A stretch of 64,000 bases of DNA from Monosporascus cannonballus (GCA_004154925.1 QJNS01000265.1:42876-106875), one strand, 5' to 3'. Shown: positions 11,501 through 22,591, counted from the first letter of the stretch. Numbers and translations are program-made. The notes: generated by a model not told the origin, from the letters alone.

Positions 11501-12888
11501 ATATTATTATAAAATAATATTTACGCTTACGATAAATTGCGATAATTCGGGTAATACCTTTCGATATGCATTAAAAGATTTAATAGTACAACAATAATTT
11601 CCTAAAAAACCAAAAAATAAATAAGATATAAGTTCCAGAAAAATACTAATAGGATTTAGTACGAAAAATATACGAATATTAATTATATAAATATTTAAGG
11701 ATTTACAAAACTCTAAAGCAACTTTACCGCATATATTCTTTTTCTAAAATAAAATTAACATTACAGAAAATCATACGGCAATACGATATTTGCGCTAAAG
11801 CAAAAACTCGACGACATAAGCTATATGGAAAACTATAACTATTACCAGTCGCAGAGCGGTTATGGTATTTAGTTATATTTGACTTTATTACTAAACTTCC
11901 TATTTTAAAAAATCTAATTATAAAAATATATTACGATAGCATTTTCGTAATTATCGACCGATTTACGAAATTTGCCTATTTCTTACCATATTACGAGAAT
12001 ATAAACGCAGAATATCTAACATATATTTTTTTTAAATATATTTTCAACATATGCGGATTACTAATGGAAATTATATCAGATAAAGGATTAATATTCGTAT
12101 CTAAGTTTTGGCAAGGCCTTATGGTACAAATCGGCCTAAACCACAAGTTATCCAACGTATTTAGACCATTGACGGATAAATAGACAAAACGGATAAATTA
12201 AACCTTAAAAACTTACTTACGATATTATATTAATTACGAACAAAATAACTAGGTTAAAAAACTGCTAATCGCATAATTAACTTATAATACCAGTTACCAA
12301 AAAAGCATTAAAATAATATTTACGAACGTAAACTTTGGTTTTATTCCAGAAATTTACAAAGAAGTACGTAACGACGGTTTAATTAATATCAAAATAATCC
12401 TTACGTTAGAATAATTATGATAGTTATATTGAGAAATAAAAACACAACTGGAATTCGTACGGAACTAAATAAGCAAGTATTATAACCAGAAAAGATTAAA
12501 GGGACCAACTTTCGAAAAGGGGGAAATAGTTTTCCTCGTTACAAAAAATATTCAGATAAAAAGACTTAATAAAAAACTCGATTTCAAATATATCGGTCCA
12601 CACAAAATCGCTAAGAAAATCTTAAAAAATAATTACCAATTGGAATTTTTATTAAAAGTTAAATTCCATTCAATTTTTTATGTTTCCTTATTTAAGTTAA
12701 CAGTAAATATAATTAAGGTATATACGGCATAAAATAACGTAGAAGTAAAAAACGAATAAATATATAAAATGGAAAAAATATTCGATATACAAAAACAAAA
12801 CGGACTTATCTAATACCTAATTAAGTGGAAAAAACACCCGGATTCTGAAAATACCTGGAAACCCGCTAAGAACCTTATTGGCGCCTAA
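8561..12888 (+). pseudogene. pol of A2 (PR, RT, RNase H, integrase, chromodomain)
   Basis: This is the Ty3/gypsy Pol remnant with domains in standard order. The protease active site reads V-D-Y (Asp codon 9549-9551). The reverse transcriptase catalytic box is Y-F-N-N at 10659-10670, both Asp codons changed to Asn by G-to-A. An RT/RNase H connection stretch (10811-10990) is still open, with F-F-G-F-V-N-Y-Y-K-K-F-I-R. Integrase shows F-D-F-I-T near 11880, S-D-K-G near 12077 and D-R-F-T-K. The C-terminus is a chromodomain with Y-L-I-K-W-K and E-N-T-W-K-P-A, ending at TAA 12886-12888. Chromodomain-bearing Ty3 elements can target heterochromatin, which suits the nested location. Inactive. Confidence 0.85.
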
Positions 12889-13474
12889 CGCCTGTTAAAA
12901 AATTTTTACCAATAATAACGGGCGCGTCCTAATTAATAGCCGACCAGTCGGTAGCCGGAATATCGGGCTAATCGGCCGTAATATGTGCTAACGTAATAGC
13001 CGTAATAATAGCTTCTAATTGTTTTTGTTCCTAACGCTTCCATTCCTCTAGCTTTTTTAGCGATTGCAATTTTTGCTGTACCATTTTAATACCTTTCGAA
13101 CGAAAAAACGCTTTTTATTTTCGAAAACCGATTAACCGCGCAATAGCTTCGTTCATTTCTTATTAATAGCGTTTTTGCAATTCCAAGAAACGCTTTTCCG
13201 CAAGTACTTCCTTACGTTTTAGACGTTAATTTTCGGTACGAATATTTTTTAAGAAGGATAAGGGAATACCGTTATTATCGCATGGATAGTTATGTTTGAT
13301 ATACGCCTTGTATTTAGAAACATTTTCCATTATTTCGCATTTCCAGCCTTTGGAAAAATATAAGGAATACGGCATAACTTCAAAACTAAAATCGTCAAAG
13401 ATAAAAAGCAGATTTTGACGTCGCGTAATGAACGAAAAAACCTGACAACGCTTTTTAATAACGCGGGCTAACAT
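12875..13474 (-). pseudogene. antisense coiled-coil ORF of family A (A2 copy)
   Basis: A minus-strand frame of exactly 200 codons runs from ATG at 13474 to TAA at 12875-12877, overlapping the end of pol tail to tail by 14 bp. There is no frameshift; the interruptions are about seven TAA/TAG codons and no TGA, as expected if CAA/CAG were RIP-mutated. The first 82 codons are open and rich in aromatic and Cys residues (F-I-F-D-D-F-S-F-E-V-M, then K-C-E-I-M-E-N). The second part is charged and helix-like (R-L-K-R-K-E-V-L-A-E-K-R, then L-Q-S-L-K-K-L-E-E-W-K-R). A3 and A5 carry recognisable homologues. I do not recognise the protein family. It could be an accessory gene of the element or an acquired host fragment. 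Confidence 0.6.
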
Positions 13475-13542
13475 CTTAAGGAAAAAAGGCTTATCAAAAA
13501 AAAAGAAAAATCTTCAGGGCAAGATTTGAGGAAAAGAAGATT

Positions 13543-13951
13543 ATGTTATAACTTAAGTCAGCTGGGCCTGCAGAAACGGTTTAGCCAAGATCATAAAGTT
13601 ACGTTAATTCAGGGTCACGTAATTAATGCTTAGCGGGTCTTAATTAAGTATGACTAAGCACGATTAAGCAATATTAAGTAATTGCTTAACAAGGCTTTGC
13701 TAAGCAGAGATAAGCAGTAATAAAGGAATTAGGATATATACGCTTATTACCCCCATAGTTTAGATAGTATTAATTTGCAACATTTATTAAAACTAATCGT
13801 TTGCTATATAATATCGTTACTCAAGGTACCCTTGGTATTACGAGACGTAATACGTTACTGTATCTATTGCTCAGATTCCCACGATACTCCTGCTAACATA
13901 AACCCGTCGACTTAAGGTTTAATAGTTGGTTAAACCGCATAGCTCGTCACA
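13543..13951 (+). repeat. 3' LTR of A2
   Basis: This 409 bp LTR runs from TGTTATAAC to CTCGTCACA and is less mutated at its end than the 5' copy. It is followed by the duplicated target GTAAT. A purine-rich tract GAGGAAAAGAAGA precedes it. Confidence 0.93.
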
Positions 13952-13956
13952 GTAAT

Positions 13957-15110
13957 TACGACATATATAGCAGATCGTACGTATAAAAGGAAACAAAAAA
14001 AACTTATTACGGCCCTTACCTATTTTAAACTGATTTTATTCAGATTTTTCGGTAAATTTTATAGTCGACCTACCGGCAAGGCAAAAAGGGAACCCCCGCT
14101 TTTTTATGGTATTCCACGATCGCTTAACGAAAATAGTTATTTTGGAACCAATATCTAATATAAACGCGGAAACGTACGTTTAACGCTTTATCACCTATAA
14201 TTAAAAATATTACGGCTTCCCTAAAAAATTAATATCCGATAAGAGAAATAACTGGACGAACAAATTTTGGACCCACTTATGCAACCTAGTAGGTATATAA
14301 CAGCAGCTTAATACATCCTTCCACCTCTAAACGGACGGAATTACGAAAAAGGTTAACCAAGAAATTTTCGCGTACCTCCGTTATTTCATAAACTACGCAT
14401 AATATGACTGGGTCGAACTTTTACCGGCAGCATAGCTGGCCCTTAACGGCAAGAACTTTTCGTTAAGGGTAAACCCTTTCTTCTTAACCTACGGATATGA
14501 TATAAAGCCCATTAACGAGGTACCGGTAACCCCCTAACCAACCCCCGAAGCGGAAAAGGTTATTAATTTCGTCAGAAAATTACGAAAAGGTACGGAATTC
14601 GCATAAGTTATTATGGCGTCGGTCCAGGCCCGGATAAAACAATTAGCTAACGCCTTTAGAAAATAAGTACCGCGTTTCGAGATAAAGGACTTAATATAAT
14701 TAAACTTAAAAAACGTAATTATCCTGCAGTTATTCAAAAAGTTATCTTAAATATATGCTAAATATAGGGTTACCGTAATTACGCCGCATAATACCGTAAA
14801 GATAAACGTACGGTCGGGAATATACCCGAAATTCGACGTGGACCTCCTAAAGCCAGTAGCAAAAAACCTGTTACCTAGTTAAATCCTGGATAATAGCCGG
14901 CCGTTACCGATATTATCGGAGAAAGGGAGAAAAGAATATATAATAAAACGCATATTAAGGGCCGAAAATAGGCGCGTGGGCCGCGGTCGCCGAAAAGAGC
15001 TGTTCGTAAAGTAGACAGGTTACGCCGAACCGGTATAGGAGTTACGTAGCAGCTTCGAAGATATAGTTGCCCTTAATAATTTCGAAAGGTTATTCGGAAA
15101 CGGAAACGGG
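13957..15110 (+). pseudogene. pol of B1, second part (integrase C-terminal half, chromodomain)
   Basis: Sequence after the A2 insertion continues B1 integrase. N-W-T-N-K-F-W lies near 14250. T-D-G-I-T-K-K-V-N-Q lies near 14335; its first Lys stands where B2 has the catalytic Glu (GAA to AAA). The C-terminus (about 14935-15100) is a chromodomain-like stretch, R-R-V-G-R-G-R-R, L-F-V-K, a stop in place of Trp (TAG), then T-G-Y-A-E-P. The terminal region keeps better codons than the rest of pol. Minus-strand frames here (such as 14534-14737) are shadows. Confidence 0.8.
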
Positions 15111-15221
15111 GTCGGCGAAAACGTAAGGGTACGAACAAGGACAAGAAGAAAAAGGTATAAGCAAAGCCGCTATTGCCTTGCCGCAGCCTTATCATTCCCT
15201 AAGGGCGAAAAAAAAAGGTGA

Positions 15222-15411
15222 TGTTACAGGCTAAAGCTTATAGAGCAGCTCGGGCTTACGGAGCAAGCTTCTTAGCCCGAGCTCACCCATATGTATATAG
15301 GGAGCAGCCACCTCGCTGGTGGCTAATTGTTTCTCCCCTTCCCTCCTCACCTTGAATATAAACCTTTGTTGGGCCGTGCCTCCGTTCAACCTACGCATTA
15401 TGCCCGTCACA
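15222..15411 (+). repeat. 3' LTR of B1
   Basis: This 190 bp LTR runs from TGTTACAGGC to CCCGTCACA, preceded by a purine tract ending AAAAAAAAAGGTGA. It has the same two hairpins, TATA box and ACCTTGAATATA segment as the 5' copy. It is barely mutated, in contrast to the pol interior. Confidence 0.95.
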
Positions 15412-15416
15412 TCTAA

Positions 15417-15870
15417 GCTAAATTAAAAATAAAAAGCATTAGTAACTAAGTTTGTCGACGGCCTAAAAAAAATACAGGAGAAATTTTTTAAACTTAATCG
15501 GCTTAATTATTTATCGGATTATATCGTTATAACAGTTAGATTAACGATCGACAATACGCTTAACGTATTAAAAGCAGTAAAAATAATAATAACAAACCCC
15601 GATATACGGCCAATACTAACGTTTCTTAACGCAATAACATTTTTTACGGTACAAAACCAAAACCCATAGAACTAGAAGCCATTTACAAAAAGAACTGGAG
15701 CCAGACCAAATGCTTTAATTATAACAAAATAAGGTATAAGGCAACATGGTGTAAGGCGTCTAAGAAATCCCGTCAAAAGAACTGGAAACCAGTACCTAAG
15801 GGATAATCGGGAAAAAGTCAAAAGAACGGAGGTATATCCATTAATATAATTCAACCTAAATACATAACCA
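15417..15870 (+). pseudogene. gag 3' part of A3
   Basis: This is the end of Gag, including the nucleocapsid at about 15690-15760. The knuckle begins W-S-Q-T-K-C-F-N-Y, again with Cys changed to Tyr. The matrix and capsid parts are separated from it by the B1 insertion and are not in the window. Confidence 0.7.
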
Positions 15871-18800
15871 GGACCCCTATAGCGAAAAACTCAACAGGGG
15901 CTATTACAACAAGAAATTCGACAAGAAATACGAAAAAGCCAGGAAGCTAGCTTAACAAATATCGCAAACATAATAAGAAGCATTACGAAGATAATTACGC
16001 GAATACCAGTATTGGACAAAAAAAATCTGTCCCGAAACCCCTGATCGATACGGCAAAATACATGCCATATATTGTCGATGACGAGAAGATCCCCATTACG
16101 AAAAAGAGAAATCATATATTTACGAACGAATTACCTGGATATACTATAAAGAATTCGATTTTCCAAACCGTACCAGAAATAACAAAAACGATAAATAATG
16201 GTATCGATATTTTCGATCCATAGCCCCAGGAAATATTTAACAATTAGCCGAAATAAAAAGCTAACTTAAAAAAACGTAATACCCGTAAAAAGACCTTTTC
16301 TATTATTACTAATAATATAATTATTAAACGGAAAAAAAATTAATTTAGTATATAACAAAAAAACATTATTAGAAAGTTATTACAAATTTTCATATTTAAT
16401 TAGTATTTATTACAAACATAAATAAAAAAAAGGTTATTACGGAAAAATTAAATTAATTTATAAGCAAATTCTAAAACATCAATTAATACGACATATAATA
16501 GAATATAATCGTAAAGATAAAAAAACAATTTATTCAATAAAGAGAAAAATTATAGTAAAACCAAAAACAATTAATACAGCTCGAAAGAACAGTACGCTGG
16601 CAATAACGACAGATATAATAACTTAACGCGCTAAACGAAGAAATATAGGCAAGATTTAGCAAATTAGAATAAAAATTCAAAAAAGAATTTTACATGTAAA
16701 AAAGCCGCAAAATAACGAAACCCTAAAAAATTAAAGGAAATTTTTAAAAAAGGTTCTAAACGCGACGATAAAAACCGTTAATAACCTTATTACTTTAGAT
16801 ATAAAAGTCGGAACGCGTTAATATACCGTAATAATAAATTACGGAGCTCTGGGAGGAAACTACATTGCACTAAATATGATTAATAAGTTAAGATTGTCAT
16901 AAAGATATAAATTAAAACCTTATATAACAATGAATGTCGAAAGTTAGAAATTCGCTTACGATAACGAGAAATTTATACGTAAAATTAATTACTTCGAGAT
17001 TTTTATTTAAAGACGATATCAAACAGCTAATTTTAACATCGTTTTACTTAGGAATTACGATATAATCTTAAAATTACCATGGATGCGCCAGTACGAAATT
17101 TTGATTAATAAAAAAACTGGCCAGGTAAGGTTCACCTTACACCCTATTAACGGACAAAAGAAAATTAAGATCTTAACATTTAATCCAAAATAACGACGAA
17201 TATAAGCATAAGGATATGACAAAAACCTTATTATCTAAAGGGACAAAATACAAAAAAGAAAATAAGCATTAAAGAAAAAAATAACGTATCTTTGTTATCA
17301 TTAAAATGAAATTAAAATAACCAAATAACGACCTAAAACAACAGCTCCGAAAGTTAAAAAACCTAACCAATATGCTACCATAATACCACAGATACGAATA
17401 ACTTTTTAAAAAGGAACTTAGTACGAAATTACCAAAACATAGCGAATAAGATTATGAAATAATCCTCAAAAAAGGATTTTCGACGAAGTTTTACCCCATT
17501 TACAACCTTAACGAAAACGAATTACGTACTTTCAGAAAATACCTGGAAAATCGGCTATAGAAAAAATAAATTCGACCTTCGAAATCACCAGTATAATACC
17601 TTATGTTTTTCGTACCGAAAAAAAACGAAAAATTACGACTTATAGTTAACTATCGACAACTGAATAATATCATTACTAAAGATTGAATACTATTACCTCT
17701 GATTATAAAAATAAAAGACCGATTTTACGGAACCAAATAGTTTATAGTATTCGATTTTAGAAATAAATATAACCTTATCAAAATCAAAAAAATACGCATA
17801 AAAAATAGCTTTTAAAACGAAATATAAACCGTTTAAAGATTTAATTACGCTAATAAGATTTACGAATATACTAGCAACCTTTTAACAGATAATTAACCAT
17901 GTATTACAAAAATATCTCGATATTTTCGTTGTATATTACCTCGACGACATTCTTATTTTTTCAAAAACGAAAAAAAAATATATAGAATCCATTCATAAAA
18001 TTTTTCAAACCCTACAAAACATAAGGCTACTTATTAACACAAAAAAAAAATCAATTCCACGCATAGGAAATAGAATATCTGGGACATATTATTACCCCAG
18101 GATATATTAGGATGGACCTCAAAAAAATCGCTGTAGTCATAGAATGGCAAACGCTAATAACGGTTAAGGAAATATAATTATTCCTTGGATTCGCTAATTA
18201 CTATAGAAAGTTTATTCGGAACTTTAGCGGAATAACTGTACCCTTAACGAATTTTACGAAAAAGAAGAATTCAAATAAACGTCCGAAATAAAAAAAGCGG
18301 TTCAGAATATTAAGAATACGATTACCAGCAAGCTAATATTAATTATATACGATCTAAACCGTCCTATTAAATTAAAAACCGATATTTCGGAATATACATT
18401 AAACGTAATAATCGAATAACGAAATAATTAAGACAAATTGTACCTTATTGCATTTTTTTTATATAAGTTAAAAAAAGTCGAGCTTAATTATGATATTCCA
18501 AATAAGGATTTTATGGCTATTATTATGGCATTTCGAAAAGTTAGGTACTTCCTAAAAAGAAACTAACACTAGGTTAAAATTTATACAGATTATTAAAATT
18601 TTACTCGATTTACTACGATTAAAGAATTTATAGAACGATAATTTCGTTACGCGAAAAAATTTGCGAATTTCGATTTCGTTATTCTTTAAAAAAAAGGTTA
18701 TAAAACAATAAAGTAAATATTTTAAATAAGCGCCCAAATTTCGAAAGACAAATAATTAAAATTAGCCAAATAATTTTCGATATTATTACAAAAGGATATT

Positions 18801-20164
18801 TACATTCGTAACAAATTACGATAATTCGATTAGTACTTTTTATTATCTATGAGAAAATCTAGTAATATAACGATAATCTCCTAAAAAACTAAAAAGCAAA
18901 TAAGATACAAATATTAGAAAAATATTAAAAGGATTTAATACGAAATATATACGAATATTAGTTATATGGATATCCAGGAATTTACAAAACCTTATAACGT
19001 TTTTAACGTATATATTTTTTTTTCTTAAAATAAAATTAACGGTGTAGAAAATTATACGATAATACGATATTTACGCCAGAATAAATGGTTAACGATATAA
19101 GCTATACGGAAAGTTACAATTATTATTAGTTGCAAAACGACCATAGTATTTAATAATATTCGATTTTATTACCGAATTTCCTGTGTTAAAACATCCAGTT
19201 ATAGGAGTATATTATAATAATATTTTCGTAATCATCGACTGATTTACGAAGTTTTCCTATTTTTTACCATATTATAAAAATACAGATGCCGAACAGATAA
19301 TATATAGTTTTAAACATATTTTTAATATATACGTATTATTAATGGTAATTATTTTAAATAAAAAATTAACGTTTGTATTTAAATTTTGGTAAGGGTTTAT
19401 AGTATAGATCGGCCTAAATTATAAATTATTTAACGTATTTAAACTTTAAATAAATAAATAAATACATTAAACGAAATAAATTTTAGAAATTTATTTACGA
19501 TATTATATTAATTACGAGCAGAATTATTTGGTTAAAATTTTTTAATTGTATAATTAATTTATAATACCAGATATTACGAATATATTAAAATAATATTTAC
19601 GAACGTAAACTTTTGCTATATTTTAGAAATTTATAAAAAAATATTTAATAAAAGTCTAATTAATATTAAAATAATTTTTATATTAAAATAACTGCGATAA
19701 TTATATTAGGAAATTAAAATAGAATTAAAATTTGTAGGCAATTAAATACGTAAATATTAAAATAAAAAAGTTTAAAAAATTAATTTTTTAAAAAGGGGAA
19801 ATAATTTTCCTTCTTATTAAAAATATGTAAATAAAACGACCCAGCAAAAAACTCGATTTTAAATATATCGGTTCATATAAAATCGCCAAGAAAATCTCAA
19901 AAAATAATTATTAATTAGAATTTTTCTCAAAAATCAAATTCCATTTAATTTTTTACGTTTTCTTATTCGAATCAACAGCAAATATAATTAAGGTACATAC
20001 GGTACAAAATGATATAAAAGTAAAAGACGAACAAATATATAAAATGGAAAAAGTTTTCGATATACGGAAACAAAATAAACTTACGTAATATCTAATCAAG
20101 TGGAAAAAAATACTCGAACTTAGAAAATATCTGAAAACCCGCTAAAAATCTTATTGGTGCCTAA
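15871..20164 (+). pseudogene. pol of A3 (PR to chromodomain)
   Basis: This Pol remnant is collinear with A2. The protease site reads N-Y-G-A-L-G-G-N-Y-I near 16835, with Asp to Asn. The reverse transcriptase box Y-L-D-D-I-L-I-F-S is intact at 17937-17948. An RT/RNase H connection, integrase with F-D-F-I-T and D-R-F/S-T-K-F-type segments, and a chromodomain ending at TAA 20162-20164 follow. Many TAA/TAG stops and local indels make it non-functional. Confidence 0.82.
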
Positions 20165-21149
20165 TGTCTGCTGAAAGATTTTCACTAGTAACGACGGAAC
20201 CACCAGAAATAATCGCATACCAATTAATGTTTTTAACGGACCAATCGGTATTACCGATACCAAACCAGTCCACGAGATCAACGAGAGAAACCAATACGGC
20301 CATGAAAGCCTCGGCGATGGCCTGCTCCTGGCGTTTTTACTCCTCCAACTCCTTAAACGATTGCAACTCCCGTTATGCCATTTTTATTCCTTTAGAACGA
20401 AAAGAAATCCTTCTATTTCCGAAAACGGATTAAACGCGCAATAACCTTATTTATCTCCTGTTAATAACGTTTTTGCAACTCCAAAAAACGTTTTTTTGCG
20501 AAAACCTCCTTTCGTTTTAGGCGTTAGTTCTCGGTACGAATATTTTCCAAAAAAGAAAAAAAAACGCCAATCCTGTTATAAAAATATCCATATTTAACGC
20601 AAGCTTTATATTTAAAACAATTCTCCATCATTTCGCGTTTTCAATCTTTGGAAAAATATAAAAAATACGACATAACTTCAAAATTAAAGTCGTCTAAAAT
20701 AAAAAGCAGGTTTTGCCAACGAATTGTTACGACCCGACAAGCTCCGGCCTCAAGAAACGGTCAGGCAGGAAGCACACGGGCCACCTCCCGGGTCACGTGA
20801 CGGTGATCACTGCCAAGCCAGTGATCATTAGTGATCAAAGGTGATCCCAAGTGATCGTGATCACCACCAACGGCGTGATCACGAGTAATCAAGCCAAGAA
20901 GGAAAAGGATATATACGTTCATTATTTCCATAGTTTAGATAGCTTCAGCTTGCAATATAATATCGTTACCCAAGGCACCCTTGGAATTACGAGACGTGAT
21001 ACGTTACTGTATTTATTGCTCAGATTCCCACGATACTCCTGCTAACATAAACCCGTCGACTTAAGGTTTAATAGTTGGTTAAACCGCATAGCCGTCACAC
21101 GAATGGTAAAAGAAACCTGATAACGACTTTTAACAATGCGACCCGATAT
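20151..21149 (-). pseudogene. antisense coiled-coil ORF of family A (A3 copy), split by a solo LTR
   Basis: This is the homologue of the minus-strand frame at 12875-13474. The expected start codon (21147-21149) now reads ATA. The frame runs down to 21100, is interrupted by the solo LTR at 20725-21099, and resumes with W-Q-N-L-L-F-I-L-D-D-F-N-F-E-V-M-S. A Cys pair follows (M-E-N-C-F-K-Y-K-A-C-V-K-Y), then the charged helix-like part (R-L-K-R-K-E-V-F-A-K-K-R). It ends H-Q-stop at the same place relative to pol as in A2, again overlapping pol by 14 bp. Stops are TAA/TAG/TGA. Confidence 0.55.
20725..21099 (+). repeat. solo LTR of family A
   Basis: This 375 bp LTR runs from TGTTACGACC to GCCGTCACA with a perfect 5 bp target duplication CGAAT (20720-20724 and 21100-21104). 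It is nearly free of RIP. U3 contains the palindrome GTCACGTGAC (20792-20801) and an array of GTGATCAC-type words (about 20800-20885). A TATATA box at 20910-20915 precedes AGCTTGCAA (20947-20955), the candidate transcript start and self-priming segment. It was left by recombination between two LTRs, or never mutated because it is short. Confidence 0.95.
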
Positions 21150-21219
21150 CGTGAAAAACCGGTAACACTTACTAAGAAAAATAAGTCTTAAGGGTAAGAT
21201 TTAGAGAAAAGGGAAATCG

Positions 21220-21592
21220 TATTACGACCTAACAAACTCCGGCCTCAGGAAACGGTTAACGAAAATAATACGGACCATCTTCCAGGTCACGTAACGGATA
21301 TTCAACAAAAATCTGCTAAATACGAGTAATCGACACTAACTGTTTAACAAAACCTCGTTAAGCACAATTAAGCAAAAATAAAAAGAAATACCAAAACCAA
21401 TATATATACGCTTATTACTTCCATAATCTAAATAATTTCAGCTTACAATAAAACATCGTTACCTAAGGCACCCTTGGTATTACGAGACGTAATACGTTAC
21501 CATATCTATTCCTCAGTTTCCCACGATACTCCTGCCAACATAAACCCGTACGACTAAGGTTTAATAGTTGGTTAAACCCCCTAGCCGTCCCA
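21220..21592 (+). repeat. 3' LTR of A3
   Basis: This 373 bp LTR starts TATTACGACC (TG changed to TA) and ends GCCGTCCCA. The first half is RIP-mutated; the second half, shared with other A LTRs, is well kept. It abuts the less mutated island that follows. Confidence 0.88.
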
Positions 21593-22114
21593 CTTCCATA
21601 GCTTGAATATAGTTAATTCTATCTTCTGTGACACACCTTGAGTCTCCTCTGAACGTTTTCCCATACAAATCTTTGCAGGGTAGCCTCACCTTCTGTCTCA
21701 ATTCTTAGACTGAGGAGCTACCTCTGCTAGGTATGCAAAGTTCCCGGTTGGTGAAGCTTCAGCTCTAAGTGACGTATGACAGGTTGCTAATCTCTTAAGC
21801 TGAGCTTTTGCTAACTGGATCGTAGTGGCAATAACCTCTGTATTGGCAGTACCAGCAGCGTCGTGACTGGTAAAGGGCACGGAAGCGGTAGAGAGGTCTT
21901 CGGCACCAACGCCGGATATACCAGGAAGGTCTTGAGATGATACTATGAGGTTGTGAGGTTGACGCCCATAGCGCCGAGTGTTGGGCTGTTCACTCATTAG
22001 AGGCGGTAAAGACAGAGTAAAAACACACGAGTACGATAGGCGGACATTTCGATACTACAGCGCAGGAGGGAAAGAGCTAGAGATCACGACTATCTATAAG
22101 CGTAATTGAGAATA
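21593..22114. other. island without RIP signature, possible host or other-element remnant
   Basis: This stretch has normal CpA and TpG content, unlike everything to its left. It contains one convincing minus-strand frame (21698-21997). It is bounded by the A3 LTR on the left and the TIR element on the right. No family A, B or D similarity is visible. Confidence 0.6.
21698..21997 (-). CDS. hypothetical protein, 99 residues
   Basis: The frame starts M-S-E-Q-P-N-T-R-R-Y-G-R and ends A-P-Q-S-K-N. Composition is protein-like (Ser/Thr/Ala-rich first half, then a helix-like Q-L-A-K-A-Q-L-K-R-L segment). After the stop the next frame stays open for about 30 more codons (I-E-T-E-G-E-A-T-L-Q-R-F-V-W), so a one-base frameshift may separate two halves of one gene. 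The downstream part would run into the A3 LTR boundary at 21592, so the gene may be truncated there. No signal peptide or membrane segment is seen. I do not recognise the family; it could be a host gene fragment or part of another transposon. Confidence 0.4.
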   Translation of the reverse strand: MSEQPNTRRYGRQPHNLIVSSQDLPGISGVGAEDLSTASVPFTSHDAAGTANTEVIATTIQLAKAQLKRLATCHTSLRAEASPTGNFAYLAEVAPQSKN

Positions 22115-22589
22115 GGGCGAGGGAATACCCACCCATGCACTTTTACCCACGGACCCGTGGGGTCCCGTGGGTAGCGCGCAACTCCCATGGGTGACCCATG
22201 GGAGTTTTTCCGAATTCAAAAATACCCACGGGTTACCCGTGGGAATTTTAACCTCCTTATTAGTACTCACGTTAATATGCGACGAAGATAACGATATTAA
22301 CAATTCCATCGGTAATTATATTAATATATATATTAATAAATATATTAACAGTTAAATATATTTTTTATCGTTAATAATTTTTTTTAGTATATTTTAATTT
22401 ATAACAATTTTTATGGGTAACCCGTGGGTATTTTATTATTTAAAAAATTTCTATGAGTAATTTGTAGGAATTGATTTTTGCGTGGGTTCCCACGGGTTAC
22501 CCTTCAAAACGGTGGGTGGGTGACCCGTGGGTGACCCAAATTTAGCGTGGGTATTCGTGGGTGACCCACGGGTACCCATTCCCTCGCCC
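22115..22589. mobile_element. TIR element (MITE-like) made of short palindromes
   Basis: The ends are a perfect 12 bp inverted repeat, GGGCGAGGGAAT and its complement, flanked by TA on both sides, which fits a TA target duplication of Tc1/mariner-type elements. The inside is packed with CCCACGGGT / ACCCGTGGG words in both orientations at both ends, around an AT-rich core (about 22265-22430). It encodes nothing convincing: the open frames across it read through the palindromes. A non-autonomous DNA element is the best reading; transposase type is inferred only from the TA flanks. Confidence 0.65.
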
Positions 22590-22591
22590 TA

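Larger units (their letters stand above)
7157..13951 (+). mobile_element. Ty3/gypsy retrotransposon A2 (family A), full length
   Basis: This is a complete but RIP-mutated element with LTRs at 7157-7564 and 13543-13951 and a perfect 5 bp target duplication GTAAT (7152-7156 and 13952-13956). It interrupts integrase of B1. Internal order: primer site, gag (from 7625), protease, RT, RNase H, integrase, chromodomain (pol ends at 12888), an antisense frame (12875-13474), a purine-rich tract (about 13527-13542), LTR. It serves as the reference copy for family A in this window. Confidence 0.95.
3006..15411 (+). mobile_element. Ty3/gypsy retrotransposon B1 (family B), interrupted by A2
   Basis: This element has a 190 bp 3' LTR (15222-15411) and a 5' LTR lacking its first 16 bases because A1 inserted there. 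Order: LTR, self-priming site, gag (3321-4583), pol with RT, RNase H and integrase, then a C-terminal chromodomain, a purine-rich tract before the 3' LTR, and the LTR. A2 (7157-13951) interrupts pol at GTAAT. Copy B2 confirms the junction, since its sequence reads straight through the site. B1 is itself inserted in A3 gag; the bases after it are TCTAA. The LTRs and the last 400 bp are far less mutated than the interior. Confidence 0.92.
15412..21592 (+). mobile_element. Ty3/gypsy retrotransposon A3 (family A), 3' part
   Basis: This family A copy resumes in gag directly after B1 and runs to a 3' LTR (21220-21592). Its 5' part would lie left of B1, outside the window. Order: end of gag, pol (to 20164), antisense frame (20151-21149, split by a solo LTR), purine tract AGAGAAAAGGGAAAT, LTR. 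It aligns with A2 throughout. No target duplication can be tested because the 5' end is missing. Confidence 0.9.

Noticed and set aside
14534..14737. Minus-strand open frame, also present in B2 at 61189-61392
   Set aside because: It is the complement of integrase. RIP turns sense CAA/CAG into stops but leaves this antisense frame open, so conservation in both copies follows from the sense gene. It lacks the independent features seen for the frames 3' of pol.
22094..22355. Overlapping open frames on both strands
   Set aside because: Both read through the CCCACGGGT-type palindromes of the TIR element; the translation is a repeat of the DNA symmetry, not a protein.
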